From Pantoea trifolii (lineage in GTDB: Bacteria > Pseudomonadota > Gammaproteobacteria > Enterobacterales > Enterobacteriaceae): a stretch of DNA of 64,000 nt. The notes under the pieces were generated by a model. That model searched no databases, had not been told where the DNA came from, and worked only from the letters and a program-made list of their open reading frames with translations. Both the position numbers and the translations under genes were made by a program. Positions 30,643 through 38,789 of the stretch are shown piece by piece; the first letter of the stretch is position 1, and every line of letters begins with the position of its first letter. Location: positions 3,658,001 to 3,722,000 of the forward strand of contig NZ_JANIET010000001.1 in the NCBI RefSeq assembly GCF_024506435.1, written 5' to 3'.

Positions 30643-32553
30643 CTACAACCGACTCAAACAATCGATCGCCACCGCTTTAAAACTGACAAAATCCGCGCAA
30701 TCGCGCAGCCGCGTCATCGCTCTTTCGCGCAGGAAGGTGACGAACAGATCGTAAATCGCCATCGCCTCTTCGTATTCACTCTTGCTGATCGCCAGCAGGA
30801 AAATCACCGACGCCGTTTCCTCGCCCCAGCTAACGCCGTGCGGCGCCAGCACCGTGTAGACCACGGTTTTCTGCGCCAGCAAGCCAAGTGAATGTGGCAG
30901 CGCGATGCCTTCGCCGAGCAGGGTGCTGACAATTGCTTCACGCTCCTCGACCGACGGATAAAAATCCGCATCGACAAAACCTTCGCTCTCCAACTGATCG
31001 CACAGCAGACGGAACAGATCCGACTGCGCCATCGGCTTATCCAGCACCATAAAGTGCTGCGCGTCGAAGTACTTCTCCAGCATGTAAGGGCGCGTGCGAT
31101 CCACCAGCACCAGCTTGCCGAGCTGCTCCAGCTGGAACTCGGTTGGGAATGGCGACATCACCGCAATCGGCTTGTTCTTCTCACTCAATCGGGCGGTGGA
31201 GATGACAAAGTCTTCATCAATATGCTCGCGCAGTTCATAGTCGCGCTGCGACAGTCGCGCCGTGACCACTAGCTGCGGATATTTGCGCAGCAGCAGCGCC
31301 TCAATCATGCGCAGCGTGGAGTTGCCGCTGTCGCACACCAGCAGCACCTGCGGATGGCGTTGATAACCGACGTCATAATGCCTCTCCAGCCCGACGCCGA
31401 TGTGCAGCACCAGAAAGCCGATCTCGTTCTCACTGATGGTGTAAGGCGTGTATTTACCCCAGCTGGTAACAGCCGCCAGCGTCACATCGTAGGCCATTGG
31501 ATAGTGCTGCTTGATGTTGCTTAACAGCGGATTGGGGATGTGAATTTGGTAGCGCACCCGCGTGATCATGGTTTTGATATGGGTGAGCAGATCGGCGCGC
31601 AGCTGTTCGTCGTGCTGCAGCCGATAGTTGTAATGGGTGTTGATGTAGTTCAGCAGGTAATCGACCAGCGCATCGGCGTCGTCGGCGTTAATGGTGCTGG
31701 GTGCCAGCGCCTGAATCTGGCGCGCGGCGATGTTGACCCGCAGCCAGTTCTCTTCCGCCTGTGAAATCGGTTTGCCGACCAGCGGACGCATCAGGTTGAT
31801 CAGGTCGTGCGCCGCCTCGCGCACTTCATCGCTGACATCTTCGGCGCCGGGATCGTTGAGCGGGAAGCCTTCGCTGATGCGTCGTACCGCCACCGCGCAG
31901 TAGATTTGCAGATAGCGATCGCCTTCATCGCTGAGGCGAATGGCGTGCTGGGCGAAGCACTGTTGCAGCAAAGGTTCGAGCTGCGCCAGAATGCCGCTGT
32001 GCAGCGCTTCTACCGTCAGCAGCGGGCTGTCCGGCGTCTCCTGATCGATCTGCCACAGCAGGTCGGTTAAGCAGGTTCGGATCGCCGCCTCGCTGCCAAA
32101 CAGCTTCATGCCGTAATGCGGTTTGGTTTCGATATTAAGGTGATAGCGGCCCAACCATTCGCGCACTTCTGCCATATCGCTTTGCAGCGTGGCGCGGCTG
32201 ACAAACCACTCTTCGGACAGATCTTCCAGCTTGATCGAATACGCCGCCGTCAGAAAACGCGTCAGCAGATAGCGCACGCGCTCCTGCGAGGTACGCGGCA
32301 CGCGCAGCGGCGTGGCGCTCTCTTGCTGCAAGCGGCCAAAGCGCGCCGCATCGTCAATTTTGAGTTGATATCCCGCGCCGCGCGCCAGCACAAACTGTGC
32401 GCCGTACTGTTCCAGCAGCGCGTTCAGCGCGGTGATATCGGTGCGCACCGTGCGCGTTGAAACGGAAAAGCGGCGTGCCAGCTCATCCTGCGGCAGCGTT
32501 TCATTTTGCAGCGCAGCGAAGAGCTGGGTCAGACGCTGATTGGGAAATCTCAC
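30643..32553 (-). CDS. PRD-containing BglG/MtlR-type transcriptional regulator with EIIB-like and EIIA domains
   Basis: The 636-residue regulator has an N-terminal HTH (about 1-60), an Mga-like HTH (about 85-165), and two PTS regulation domains (about 170-285 and 290-395). An EIIB-Gat-like domain with Cys407 (VLLVCDSGNST) and a mannitol-type EIIA with the phospho-His554 (GIALPHS) follow. PRD2 keeps both conserved histidines (His325 and His384). In PRD1 the matching positions appear to be Tyr218 and Asn274. Such proteins are controlled by PTS phosphorylation. Translation starts at GTG 32553, 25 bp past the dgaF-like stop, so it is the last gene of the operon. It probably controls that operon; the inducer is unknown. 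Confidence 0.9.
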   Translation of the reverse strand: MRFPNQRLTQLFAALQNETLPQDELARRFSVSTRTVRTDITALNALLEQYGAQFVLARGAGYQLKIDDAARFGRLQQESATPLRVPRTSQERVRYLLTRFLTAAYSIKLEDLSEEWFVSRATLQSDMAEVREWLGRYHLNIETKPHYGMKLFGSEAAIRTCLTDLLWQIDQETPDSPLLTVEALHSGILAQLEPLLQQCFAQHAIRLSDEGDRYLQIYCAVAVRRISEGFPLNDPGAEDVSDEVREAAHDLINLMRPLVGKPISQAEENWLRVNIAARQIQALAPSTINADDADALVDYLLNYINTHYNYRLQHDEQLRADLLTHIKTMITRVRYQIHIPNPLLSNIKQHYPMAYDVTLAAVTSWGKYTPYTISENEIGFLVLHIGVGLERHYDVGYQRHPQVLLVCDSGNSTLRMIEALLLRKYPQLVVTARLSQRDYELREHIDEDFVISTARLSEKNKPIAVMSPFPTEFQLEQLGKLVLVDRTRPYMLEKYFDAQHFMVLDKPMAQSDLFRLLCDQLESEGFVDADFYPSVEEREAIVSTLLGEGIALPHSLGLLAQKTVVYTVLAPHGVSWGEETASVIFLLAISKSEYEEAMAIYDLFVTFLRERAMTRLRDCADFVSFKAVAIDCLSRL

Positions 32554-32577
32554 GGAGCCTCACCTGTTACTCATTTG

Positions 32578-33315
32578 TTACAGCAGTTTCTTGCACGTTG
32601 CCAGAAGCTGACGCACATCGTCAATGCGCGTGTCGCCGCTTACACTATCGATAATCGAACTGTAGACGTGCGGGATCACTTTGCTCACGCCTGCGTCGAG
32701 CGCAATACGTAAAATCTCTTCGAAGTTATTGAGGTCGATGCCGCCGGTGGGTTCCAGCCAGAAGTCGTGACGCGCACAGGCTTCCGCCACCGCACGATAC
32801 TCATTCACCGCCTTCAGGCCGCCCATCGGGAAGTATTTCACCGAGCTGCCGCCCATGTCCTGCAACATGGCGATGGCGCTGTCGATCGGTACAATCGCGT
32901 CGGCGTTCTTTGAGCTGCGCGGTCCGGTAGAGATTTTCACCCTGCCTGGCGTGCCGGTGGGTGAAATCAAACCATTCACCACGGTTTGGTTCTGGCCGAG
33001 CAGCGCACGGCTGGTCGCCACGCCGGTGAATACCTGATTGACGTGCTGCGGTTGCAGCACCGCCGAGATCTCACTCACCATCGCTGACTGGTTCGGATCG
33101 CCCGCGCCCAACCCCACCGACAGTGCATTGTCGATCAGCGCCGCATACTCGCGCATATCGGCAATGGCGTCTTCATTGCTGGCGTAGTTTTTTGACAACA
33201 CACCCACCAGCACATGGCCTTCAGCCGCCTGCCAGATCGCTTTGGCGTTCTGTTTCGAACCGGCCAGCACGTTGAGGCACAGGCGATCCTGATAGAAATT
33301 CGGGTTCAGACTCAT
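32578..33315 (-). CDS. DgaF-type 2-keto-3-deoxy-phosphogluconate aldolase
   Basis: The 245-residue protein belongs to the KDGP-aldolase family typified by Salmonella DgaF, which splits 2-keto-3-deoxy-6-phosphogluconate into pyruvate and glyceraldehyde 3-phosphate. TIM-barrel-like segments are visible: FWLEPTGGIDLNNFEEIL and ALDAGVSKVIPHVYSSIID. It overlaps dgaE by 4 bp (ATGA), coupling aldolase to the preceding ammonia-lyase. The dga symbol is not assigned because the transport genes differ from the Salmonella dga operon. Confidence 0.88.
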   Translation of the reverse strand: MSLNPNFYQDRLCLNVLAGSKQNAKAIWQAAEGHVLVGVLSKNYASNEDAIADMREYAALIDNALSVGLGAGDPNQSAMVSEISAVLQPQHVNQVFTGVATSRALLGQNQTVVNGLISPTGTPGRVKISTGPRSSKNADAIVPIDSAIAMLQDMGGSSVKYFPMGGLKAVNEYRAVAEACARHDFWLEPTGGIDLNNFEEILRIALDAGVSKVIPHVYSSIIDSVSGDTRIDDVRQLLATCKKLL

Positions 33316-34433
33316 GCGTGTTTTCCTCCGCTGATCAACGCCTGAATAGCGCTAAAGATGATGTGCAGCTGATCGGCGCTAACGCTGCGCACATCGGCTT
33401 CGATAATGCCTTCGTTGGCTTTGTAGCCACGGAAATAGATGGCGATGTCGCCGGTTTTCAGCGCCTGCACCAGTTCGCCGGTCGGCCAGCCGGTGATCGC
33501 TTCATCAAACTTGATTTCGGCACGCGCAATATCGCGTCCCGCCGCATCCCACACCACACGCGCGCTGACGCCGTCCAGCGTGTTGAGGTTATCGATGAAA
33601 GGCGTCATGTTGGCGACCATCTCAGCGCCGGTGGTTTTTGGCTGCACCAGATAGTTTTCAATCGCCTGCGTCAGGCCAAGAATGCCCTCTTTGCCGACTT
33701 TCATCGCGCGGCCAATGCCGTTGCTTTGACGTTTCACCCACTCAACGTATTGCGTGCGACCAATTACTAAACCGCTGGTCGGCCCTTCAATCGCCTTGGC
33801 ACCGCTGTAAATCACCAGATCCGCGCCCATTTGGTAGTAGCACTGCAAATCCTCTTCTGCTGCTGCATCGACGATCAATGGAATGCCGTGTTTGCGCGCC
33901 ACAACCGCCGCCTGCTCCACGCTGAGATGGCTTTTCTGCACGCAGTGATGCGATTTGATGTACATCAGCGCCGCCGTGGTCGGCGTGATCGCCGCCGCCA
34001 GCTGCTCTGGCGAACATTCGTTGCTGTAACCGGCCTCGATCAAACGACCGCCACCCAGCGCCACCATGCTGCCCACCGGTGCGCCGAAGTTCACGTTATG
34101 CCCTTTTGGCACCACGATATCGTGCGGCACGCTGAGCGGCGCGGCGTGCAAATTCTCCAGCAGCCAGTCGTTATCTTTCACAATCACCGCCGCCACGCTC
34201 TGCGCAATGCCCGCCGAGGCGCAGGACACTACCACCGCGCTTTCCACGTCCAGCAGTTTGGCAATGTAAGCGCCGGTCTTGTTGACCAGATCTTTCATCT
34301 CGAAGTAGTGATTCAGACCGTAGCTGACGGTATCCACCACTTCTGCGGACGGCGTAGAAACACCGAGAATGGTCATGCGGCCCGAGGCGTTGATGACCTG
34401 CTTCAGGTCATATTTTTCATAAATCGAAGACAT
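33312..34433 (-). CDS. DgaE-type PLP-dependent ammonia-lyase (SelA-like fold)
   Basis: DgaE eliminates ammonia from 2-amino-2-deoxy-D-gluconate 6-phosphate to give 2-keto-3-deoxy-6-phosphogluconate. The 373-residue protein has the SelA/DgaE-type start (YEKYDLKQVINASGRMTILGVSTPS) and the Schiff-base lysine at Lys213 in DLVIYSGAKAIEGPTSG. The start MSSIYEKYD (34433) matches the family. A slightly longer frame from 34451 overlaps the amidohydrolase, and the chosen start keeps a GAAGGG site upstream. The gene overlaps the upstream gene's end and the downstream aldolase. Confidence 0.88.
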   Translation of the reverse strand: MSSIYEKYDLKQVINASGRMTILGVSTPSAEVVDTVSYGLNHYFEMKDLVNKTGAYIAKLLDVESAVVVSCASAGIAQSVAAVIVKDNDWLLENLHAAPLSVPHDIVVPKGHNVNFGAPVGSMVALGGGRLIEAGYSNECSPEQLAAAITPTTAALMYIKSHHCVQKSHLSVEQAAVVARKHGIPLIVDAAAEEDLQCYYQMGADLVIYSGAKAIEGPTSGLVIGRTQYVEWVKRQSNGIGRAMKVGKEGILGLTQAIENYLVQPKTTGAEMVANMTPFIDNLNTLDGVSARVVWDAAGRDIARAEIKFDEAITGWPTGELVQALKTGDIAIYFRGYKANEGIIEADVRSVSADQLHIIFSAIQALISGGKHA

Positions 34434-35550
34434 GATTCGTTTTCCCTTCATCAGTCAGATGCCAGTGACCGGCGATAACCACGGCCTGCGGCAAAATGTG
34501 TTGCTGACCCAAAACCTGTTCGCCTTCAGCATCGACGAACGGGCGGGCTTCCTCTTTGACGGTAAAAATGGTCAGGTCGGCGTCATAACCGGCGGTTAAG
34601 CGCCCTTTGCCCGCCAGACGCAGGCCTGCAGCGGCATTAACGGTGACGCACTCGATGATTTGCGGCAGCGTCATGCCAATGCTGAAGAATTTCGACATCA
34701 CGTGCGCCAGGCTATGTACCGGGCCATTGATGCGGTTACGGCAGTAAATGTCGGAGCTGATGGTGTCGGGCAGAATGCCCTGCGCGATCGCCTGACGCGC
34801 CACCTCAAAACTGAAGCTGGCGCCGCCGTGGCCGATATCCAGCTTCACGCCGCGTGCGATGGCATTTTTCACCGCCGCTTTCAGCTCGCCCTGCGGCGAC
34901 AAGATACGATTCGGCTTGCCGTTAAAGCAGTGCGTAATGATGTCGCCGGAGGTCAGCAGATCGGCGATCTCTTCCAGCACCGGCGGGTTGTTGCCGATGT
35001 GCACCATCAGCGGCAAATTGCCGGCTGCCTGCTGAATCGCCTTGGCCCGCACCAGCGGCTGAATGCCGTTCTCGCCCACCACGCTGCTGCTCATGCGCGC
35101 TTTCAGGCCGACGATAAAGTCCGGACGGCGCTTCACCGCCTGCACCACCGCATCGCCAGCGATCTGCGCCATATCGGCCAGCTCGTTTTGCGTCACAATG
35201 CCGGTGCGCGAGATGTTGATCAGCGCGCGCACTTCGGTGGTGGCCGAGCGCGTGTGCTGATAAAAGTCGTCGATGTCATCAGCGCCGGTGCTGCCGGCAT
35301 CCACCACCGTGGTGACGCCTTGCGCCATGCCAATGGTGTCGGCGTCGTCGTGATAAATTGGGGATTTGGGATAACAGTGCACGTGGCTGTCAATCCATCC
35401 AGCGCTGACGTAGTAACGTCCCGCAAGATCGCGCTCCTGCTGTGCCGGGCCGCTCACCTCGCCGACGGCGGCGATTTTGCCGTGCTGAATGGCAATATCC
35501 ACCAGCTGTTCGTCGCACAGGCGTGCGCGGCGCAGAATCAGATCAAACAT
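34417..35550 (-). CDS. Amidohydrolase/deacetylase-family metallohydrolase
   Basis: The 377-residue amidohydrolase-superfamily enzyme shows the binuclear-metal set in order: His56-x-His58 (DSHVHCYP), a probable carboxylated Lys150 (VGLKARMS), His184 (VHIGNN), His207 (ITHCFNG), His241 (DIGHGG) and the catalytic Asp267 (SSDIYC). Dihydroorotase-like amidohydrolases with this neighbourhood are annotated as deacetylases. From context I infer that it removes an N-acyl group before the DgaE-type step; the substrate is unproven. AAGGAG precedes ATG 35550. A 47-bp gap holding a palindromic repeat separates it from the DUF4310 gene. Confidence 0.88.
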   Translation of the reverse strand: MFDLILRRARLCDEQLVDIAIQHGKIAAVGEVSGPAQQERDLAGRYYVSAGWIDSHVHCYPKSPIYHDDADTIGMAQGVTTVVDAGSTGADDIDDFYQHTRSATTEVRALINISRTGIVTQNELADMAQIAGDAVVQAVKRRPDFIVGLKARMSSSVVGENGIQPLVRAKAIQQAAGNLPLMVHIGNNPPVLEEIADLLTSGDIITHCFNGKPNRILSPQGELKAAVKNAIARGVKLDIGHGGASFSFEVARQAIAQGILPDTISSDIYCRNRINGPVHSLAHVMSKFFSIGMTLPQIIECVTVNAAAGLRLAGKGRLTAGYDADLTIFTVKEEARPFVDAEGEQVLGQQHILPQAVVIAGHWHLTDEGKTNHVFDL

Positions 35551-35567
35551 GCTTACTCCTTACGTGT

Positions 35568-35590
35568 AGGGTCGCCATTCATGGCGACCG
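35568..35590. repeat. GGTCGCCA/TGGCGACC palindromic repeat, copy 2, inside the operon
   Basis: AGGGTCGCCATTCATGGCGACCG lies in the 47-bp gap between the DUF4310 gene and the amidohydrolase gene. All neighbours read in one direction, so the hairpin would be in the operon mRNA and might stabilise or partly terminate it. Confidence 0.8.
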
Positions 35591-35597
35591 TCCAACA

Positions 35598-36245
35598 TCA
35601 GAGAGAGATTGGGAACATCGCACCCAACACCATCGCGCCTAAAATCGCGCCGCCGGTGATCGGCTTATTCCACAGATAGAACAACAACGCACCCACCAGC
35701 GAACCGAGACCAATCGGAATCGACGCAGCCATGGCCGACAAGATAATCAACGGTCCAAGGAAACGGCCCGATGCGTTACCCGCGCCCATCATTACGTCTG
35801 CGCCGTAGGTTGAGTCGCTCTGATTGATGGTGAACTTACGCGCCAGGATGATCAGATAACCAATCGCTAAACCCACCACCAAACCGGTGGCCAGTGAAGC
35901 GGCGAAGTTGGCGACCGGGAACACGATGCCCGCACCTAGCAGCAACGCTGGCACGCCAAGGCCTACGCCGGTCTGGATCGCGCCGCCGATATCGAGAATC
36001 CCCACTAGCGAACCTTCGATAATGCGTGCGAACAGGAAGCTGGCACCGAATGCCGCTACCGCGCCGTATACGCCGGTTTCCATACCGGAACGCAGCATCG
36101 AGACAAACGCCACTTCGTTAAAAGCACCAATGCCGTACAGGTAATACATGTGCGTACCGGCAAACACGCCGGACGAGAGCAGGCCAACAAAAATCGGGAA
36201 AGACCAGTCGGCGTACCAGAACCCTTTGTTTTCGGTTTCGTTCAT
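35598..36245 (-). CDS. DUF4310 membrane protein
   Basis: The 215-residue protein has about six hydrophobic segments (first FPIFVGLLSSGVFAGTHMYYL, last GAILGAMVLGAMFPISL) and glycine-rich helices. I recognise it as DUF4310, a family found next to DUF4311, DUF4312 and the SFCGSGGAGA protein. No function is established that I know of. In this operon, with catabolic enzymes and no known permease, it is a good candidate for a subunit of an uncharacterised transporter. ATG 36245 follows AAGGAG. Confidence 0.85.
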   Translation of the reverse strand: MNETENKGFWYADWSFPIFVGLLSSGVFAGTHMYYLYGIGAFNEVAFVSMLRSGMETGVYGAVAAFGASFLFARIIEGSLVGILDIGGAIQTGVGLGVPALLLGAGIVFPVANFAASLATGLVVGLAIGYLIILARKFTINQSDSTYGADVMMGAGNASGRFLGPLIILSAMAASIPIGLGSLVGALLFYLWNKPITGGAILGAMVLGAMFPISL

Positions 36246-36257
36246 GCTGATGGCTCC

Positions 36258-37034
36258 TTATTTGCCGCTGACGCTGTTGTGGATCATATCCAGCCAGCCC
36301 GGAATACCCAGCTGGAAGGATTGCAGCAGTTTCATGTCGAAACCGCGGAAGAAGCCGCTCAAAGCAAACAGCAGCACGATGGCGAACATCATCACTTTGG
36401 TGACTTTGTTCCAGCCGCTCTCTTCCACACCTTTACCGATCAGGATCCCCAGCACCAAACCCGGTACGGCGTTGCCCATGATCAGCTGCGCCAGGCCGCC
36501 GAAGATGGTGGCCCAGAAGCCGGATTTCTTACCGGCATCAATCGCTGCCAGCCAGAAGATCACTGGCATCACGGTGTTCACCAGCAGGTTCGCTGCCGGC
36601 ACCAGCACTTTCACTGCGGTGACCTGCAAGGCCGCCGGAACGGCAGATGCGGTGCTGTTAAGGAAGGCCACCACAATCATGCCGATGATGCCGCAGGCAA
36701 TCGCCATGCGTTTCGGATTGTGCAGCGTTTCCGCCACGTTGCGGTTTTTCACCATCAATGCCGCCGCGCCCCAGTTCGGCAAAATGCGGTGATCGACGTC
36801 CTGCGTGAAAGAACCCGCTGCAACGGATGATGCCCAGGCGTTAAAGAAGAAGCCGAGACCAAAGGAGAAGTGCGATGCGGGATCGCCTTCGCAGGAATTG
36901 AGTTCACCCAAGGTACGGAATGCGCCCATACCTTGCGTGGTCGGTGCGTGGAACATGCGCGCTGCGCCCGCTCCCACCCCGACGCCAACCAATCCACCAA
37001 TGATTAACGACTTAAACAAAATGATTAAAAACAT
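36258..37034 (-). CDS. DUF4311 membrane protein
   Basis: The 258-residue protein has a hydrophobic N-terminus (about 3-25). A polar loop with FRTLGELNSCEGDPASHFSFG follows, then about five more membrane segments. It is the partner family of DUF4310; the genes are 12 bp apart. The conserved loop with acidic residues and Cys could be a substrate-binding or coupling region, but that is inference. ATG 37034 follows AAGGG. Confidence 0.85.
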   Translation of the reverse strand: MFLIILFKSLIIGGLVGVGVGAGAARMFHAPTTQGMGAFRTLGELNSCEGDPASHFSFGLGFFFNAWASSVAAGSFTQDVDHRILPNWGAAALMVKNRNVAETLHNPKRMAIACGIIGMIVVAFLNSTASAVPAALQVTAVKVLVPAANLLVNTVMPVIFWLAAIDAGKKSGFWATIFGGLAQLIMGNAVPGLVLGILIGKGVEESGWNKVTKVMMFAIVLLFALSGFFRGFDMKLLQSFQLGIPGWLDMIHNSVSGK

Positions 37035-37061
37035 GTCGTCGTACCCTTGTTGTCGTTTTTA

Positions 37062-37358
37062 TTACGTCGCTATGAAGTCCACCTTGTCGGTGTCGATCAC
37101 AGTGACGCTGACGGTAATGTCCAGCTCAACGCTGTAATTCCGTCGCTCACGCGCGAGGAAGAAGAACAAGAATTTTTCCTTGCGCACGCTCTCCTGCGCG
37201 CGCAGCACCCGCACATCCATGGGTTCAATGCGCAACAGAATCTTTTGGCTGGTGCGCAGCACTTGCTGCTGCACCTTGCTCAGCGCATCGGCAAAGGCTT
37301 TTGCTTTACTGTCGCCTTTGCCCTGCACCGTTACCTGCGTCTCGTATTGCTGTTTCAT
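37062..37358 (-). CDS. DUF4312 small soluble protein
   Basis: The 98-residue protein has no signal peptide or membrane segment. It shows a helical first half and a beta-rich second half ending TVIDTDKVDFIAT. It is the DUF4312 family found with DUF4310/4311. It starts 2 bp after the SFCGSGGAGA stop, so the two are probably made in fixed ratio. Its role is unknown; a cytosolic subunit of the transporter is the most natural guess. Confidence 0.83.
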   Translation of the reverse strand: MKQQYETQVTVQGKGDSKAKAFADALSKVQQQVLRTSQKILLRIEPMDVRVLRAQESVRKEKFLFFFLARERRNYSVELDITVSVTVIDTDKVDFIAT

Positions 37359-37360
37359 AC

Positions 37361-37717
37361 TTAGCTGCCGTGTTTTTTAGTCCAGGCTTGCACCAGACGC
37401 TCACCCAGCTCTTCTTTATCCATAAAGCCGAAGCCCAGCACGGTGGCACCTTCATTGATGGCGGTCACGCCTTCGTCAATCGAACGCATGCCGTGTTTAG
37501 CTTTGTAGCCATATTTGTTCTGTGCGGTAATCGCACCGGCGCCGCCGCTGCCGCAGAAGGAGATGCCGAAGTCAGCGTTTTCCGCTTTCATTACATCGCC
37601 CAGCTTCATGTCGGCTGCCACGCCCGGCACCACCACCGCACGACCACCGGCTTTCTCGATGCCCGCAGCCACTTTCTGACCTTTACCCAGACGATCGCCA
37701 ATCACTACAGTTACCAT
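37361..37717 (-). CDS. Glycine-rich SFCGSGGAGA-family protein
   Basis: The 118-residue soluble protein has the family hallmark GISFCGSGGAGA with Cys55, followed by a lysine-rich stretch and an alpha/beta C-terminus. The N-terminus (MVTVVIGDRLGKGQKVAAGI) resembles a nucleotide- or phosphate-binding fold, and a conserved Cys in a glycine loop recalls PTS EIIB proteins. That likeness is inferred from shape, not homology. AAGGA precedes ATG 37717. Confidence 0.84.
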   Translation of the reverse strand: MVTVVIGDRLGKGQKVAAGIEKAGGRAVVVPGVAADMKLGDVMKAENADFGISFCGSGGAGAITAQNKYGYKAKHGMRSIDEGVTAINEGATVLGFGFMDKEELGERLVQAWTKKHGS

Positions 37718-37734
37718 GTTGAATTCCTTAAAAT

Positions 37735-38073
37735 TTAAGCTTCGTTTGCACGTGCAACTTCGATATGTACGGATAACAGCCAGGCTTCCTCTTTGGGCAG
37801 ATTGCCAAACAGATCAACCACCTGCTGCGCCAGCGCCATGGTTTCCGGCGAGATATCTTCAAACAGCTCAGCTTCTACCTCCGGCAGCGCTTCGCCCGTC
37901 AGGGAGCGCGATGCCATCGCCCGGACATGCGAAGCCAGCATCTGCTGCTGCACGGCGTTGGCTTCGATGTGATGCGCGGCGTAGATCGCTGCAATTTGGC
38001 TTAACAACTTATCCGCCAGCGCCTGGATCGCTTCCGGCGTGCTCTGTTTCAGCGGGACAGCTTCACTCCTCAC
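37735..38073 (-). CDS. Stand-alone PRD-domain protein
   Basis: The 112-residue protein is a single PTS regulation domain with both conserved histidines, His49 (LASHVRAM) and His103 (LSVHIEVA), and no DNA-binding part. GTG 38073 follows AGGAG at a spacing of seven; the frame is open to a TTG at 38100 without a ribosome site. It is the first gene of the operon. A separate PRD could relay phosphorylation to the last gene's regulator, whose own PRD1 seems to lack the histidines. Confidence 0.8.
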   Translation of the reverse strand: MRSEAVPLKQSTPEAIQALADKLLSQIAAIYAAHHIEANAVQQQMLASHVRAMASRSLTGEALPEVEAELFEDISPETMALAQQVVDLFGNLPKEEAWLLSVHIEVARANEA

Positions 38074-38225
38074 CTTGTTACTCCTGTTTACAGCGGACAA
38101 TTACAGATAATTCGCGTTGAAAAGAAATTACGCTTTCCGCTGCAGGCTGTTGAGACGCATCTTTTCCACCTCAAAGTGGAAATCCCACGGGCGAGTGTGC
38201 GCCAGATCTCAGGACGCACGAAGTG

Positions 38226-38241
38226 TGCGAAACCGTTCACA
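38226..38241. promoter_or_regulatory. CRP-like site upstream of the DUF4310-4312 operon
   Basis: TGCGAAACCGTTCACA matches TGTGA-N6-TCACA at 9 of 10 conserved positions. It lies about 150 bp before the first gene of the operon and downstream of cybC, so it most likely serves the operon. An inverted repeat, TTTCCAC-CTCAAA-GTGGAAA (38163-38182), lies between it and the gene. Confidence 0.55.
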
Positions 38242-38326
38242 AAATGCGAGAAATGATGGATTTACGTGGAGTAAAGCGGTGAGAAGGCAAGAAGGAATAA
38301 GGCCAGCCGCAGGGCTGGCCGGTTTA

Positions 38327-38716
38327 TCAGCGGAATTTCTTATGGTTGACGTTGCGAATATCTTCCAGTTTCTTCGCTTCAGCCTTGGCTTCGTCCAGCT
38401 TGTTGGCTTGCGCCAGCTGATCAACCACATCGATCTGGGCAATCAGCGAATCCAGACCGGCGTGATAATCCTTGATCTGCGCGCTATCGGCCGCCTGACC
38501 TTCCAGTTTTTCCGGCGTGGATTGTTTAGCATCCGTCGCCGCCTGACGCATTTTGCCCAGCGCGGTATGCATTTCCTGCGCGTCGGAGGTTTTCTTCACC
38601 ACGCTCAGACCATCTTTAAGCGCATCCATATCTTTTTCTAAATCGGCCGCAAACACGCTAGCCGAGGAGAACAACAGCGATAACGACAACACTGCAATCA
38701 CATGCTTATTACGCAT
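38327..38716 (-). CDS. cybC: Cytochrome b562
   Basis: The 129-residue precursor has a signal peptide ending VFA-A. The mature four-helix bundle of about 106 residues keeps both haem ligands: Met7 of the mature protein (ADLEKDM) and the C-terminal His in VNHKKFR. It is a soluble periplasmic electron carrier. It lies next to pmbA as in E. coli. The accessory operon begins 250 bp downstream. Confidence 0.94.
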   Translation of the reverse strand: MRNKHVIAVLSLSLLFSSASVFAADLEKDMDALKDGLSVVKKTSDAQEMHTALGKMRQAATDAKQSTPEKLEGQAADSAQIKDYHAGLDSLIAQIDVVDQLAQANKLDEAKAEAKKLEDIRNVNHKKFR

Positions 38717-38744
38717 TGGTATTTCCTTTTATTATTGTCGGGCC

Positions 38745-38773
38745 AAAAAAAAAGCAGCCTTGCGGGCTGCTTT
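38745..38773 (-). terminator. Terminator after pmbA
   Basis: AAAGCAGCC pairs with GGCTGCTTT around TTGCG. On the minus strand the stem is followed by a run of nine T residues (38753-38745). It ends pmbA transcription just before cybC. Confidence 0.9.
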
Positions 38774-38789
38774 CAGAAAGCGATGACTC

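Noticed and set aside
30643..38073. Calling the accessory operon the dga operon
   Set aside because: Only the lyase and aldolase match; the mannose-type PTS genes and sigma-54 regulator of Salmonella dga are absent, and the membrane proteins are of other families.
38101..38226. Possible sigma-54 promoter for the DUF4310 operon
   Set aside because: A GG...GC pair near GGCGCACACTCGCC has the wrong spacing, and the operon's regulator is not a sigma-54 activator of the LevR/DgaR type.
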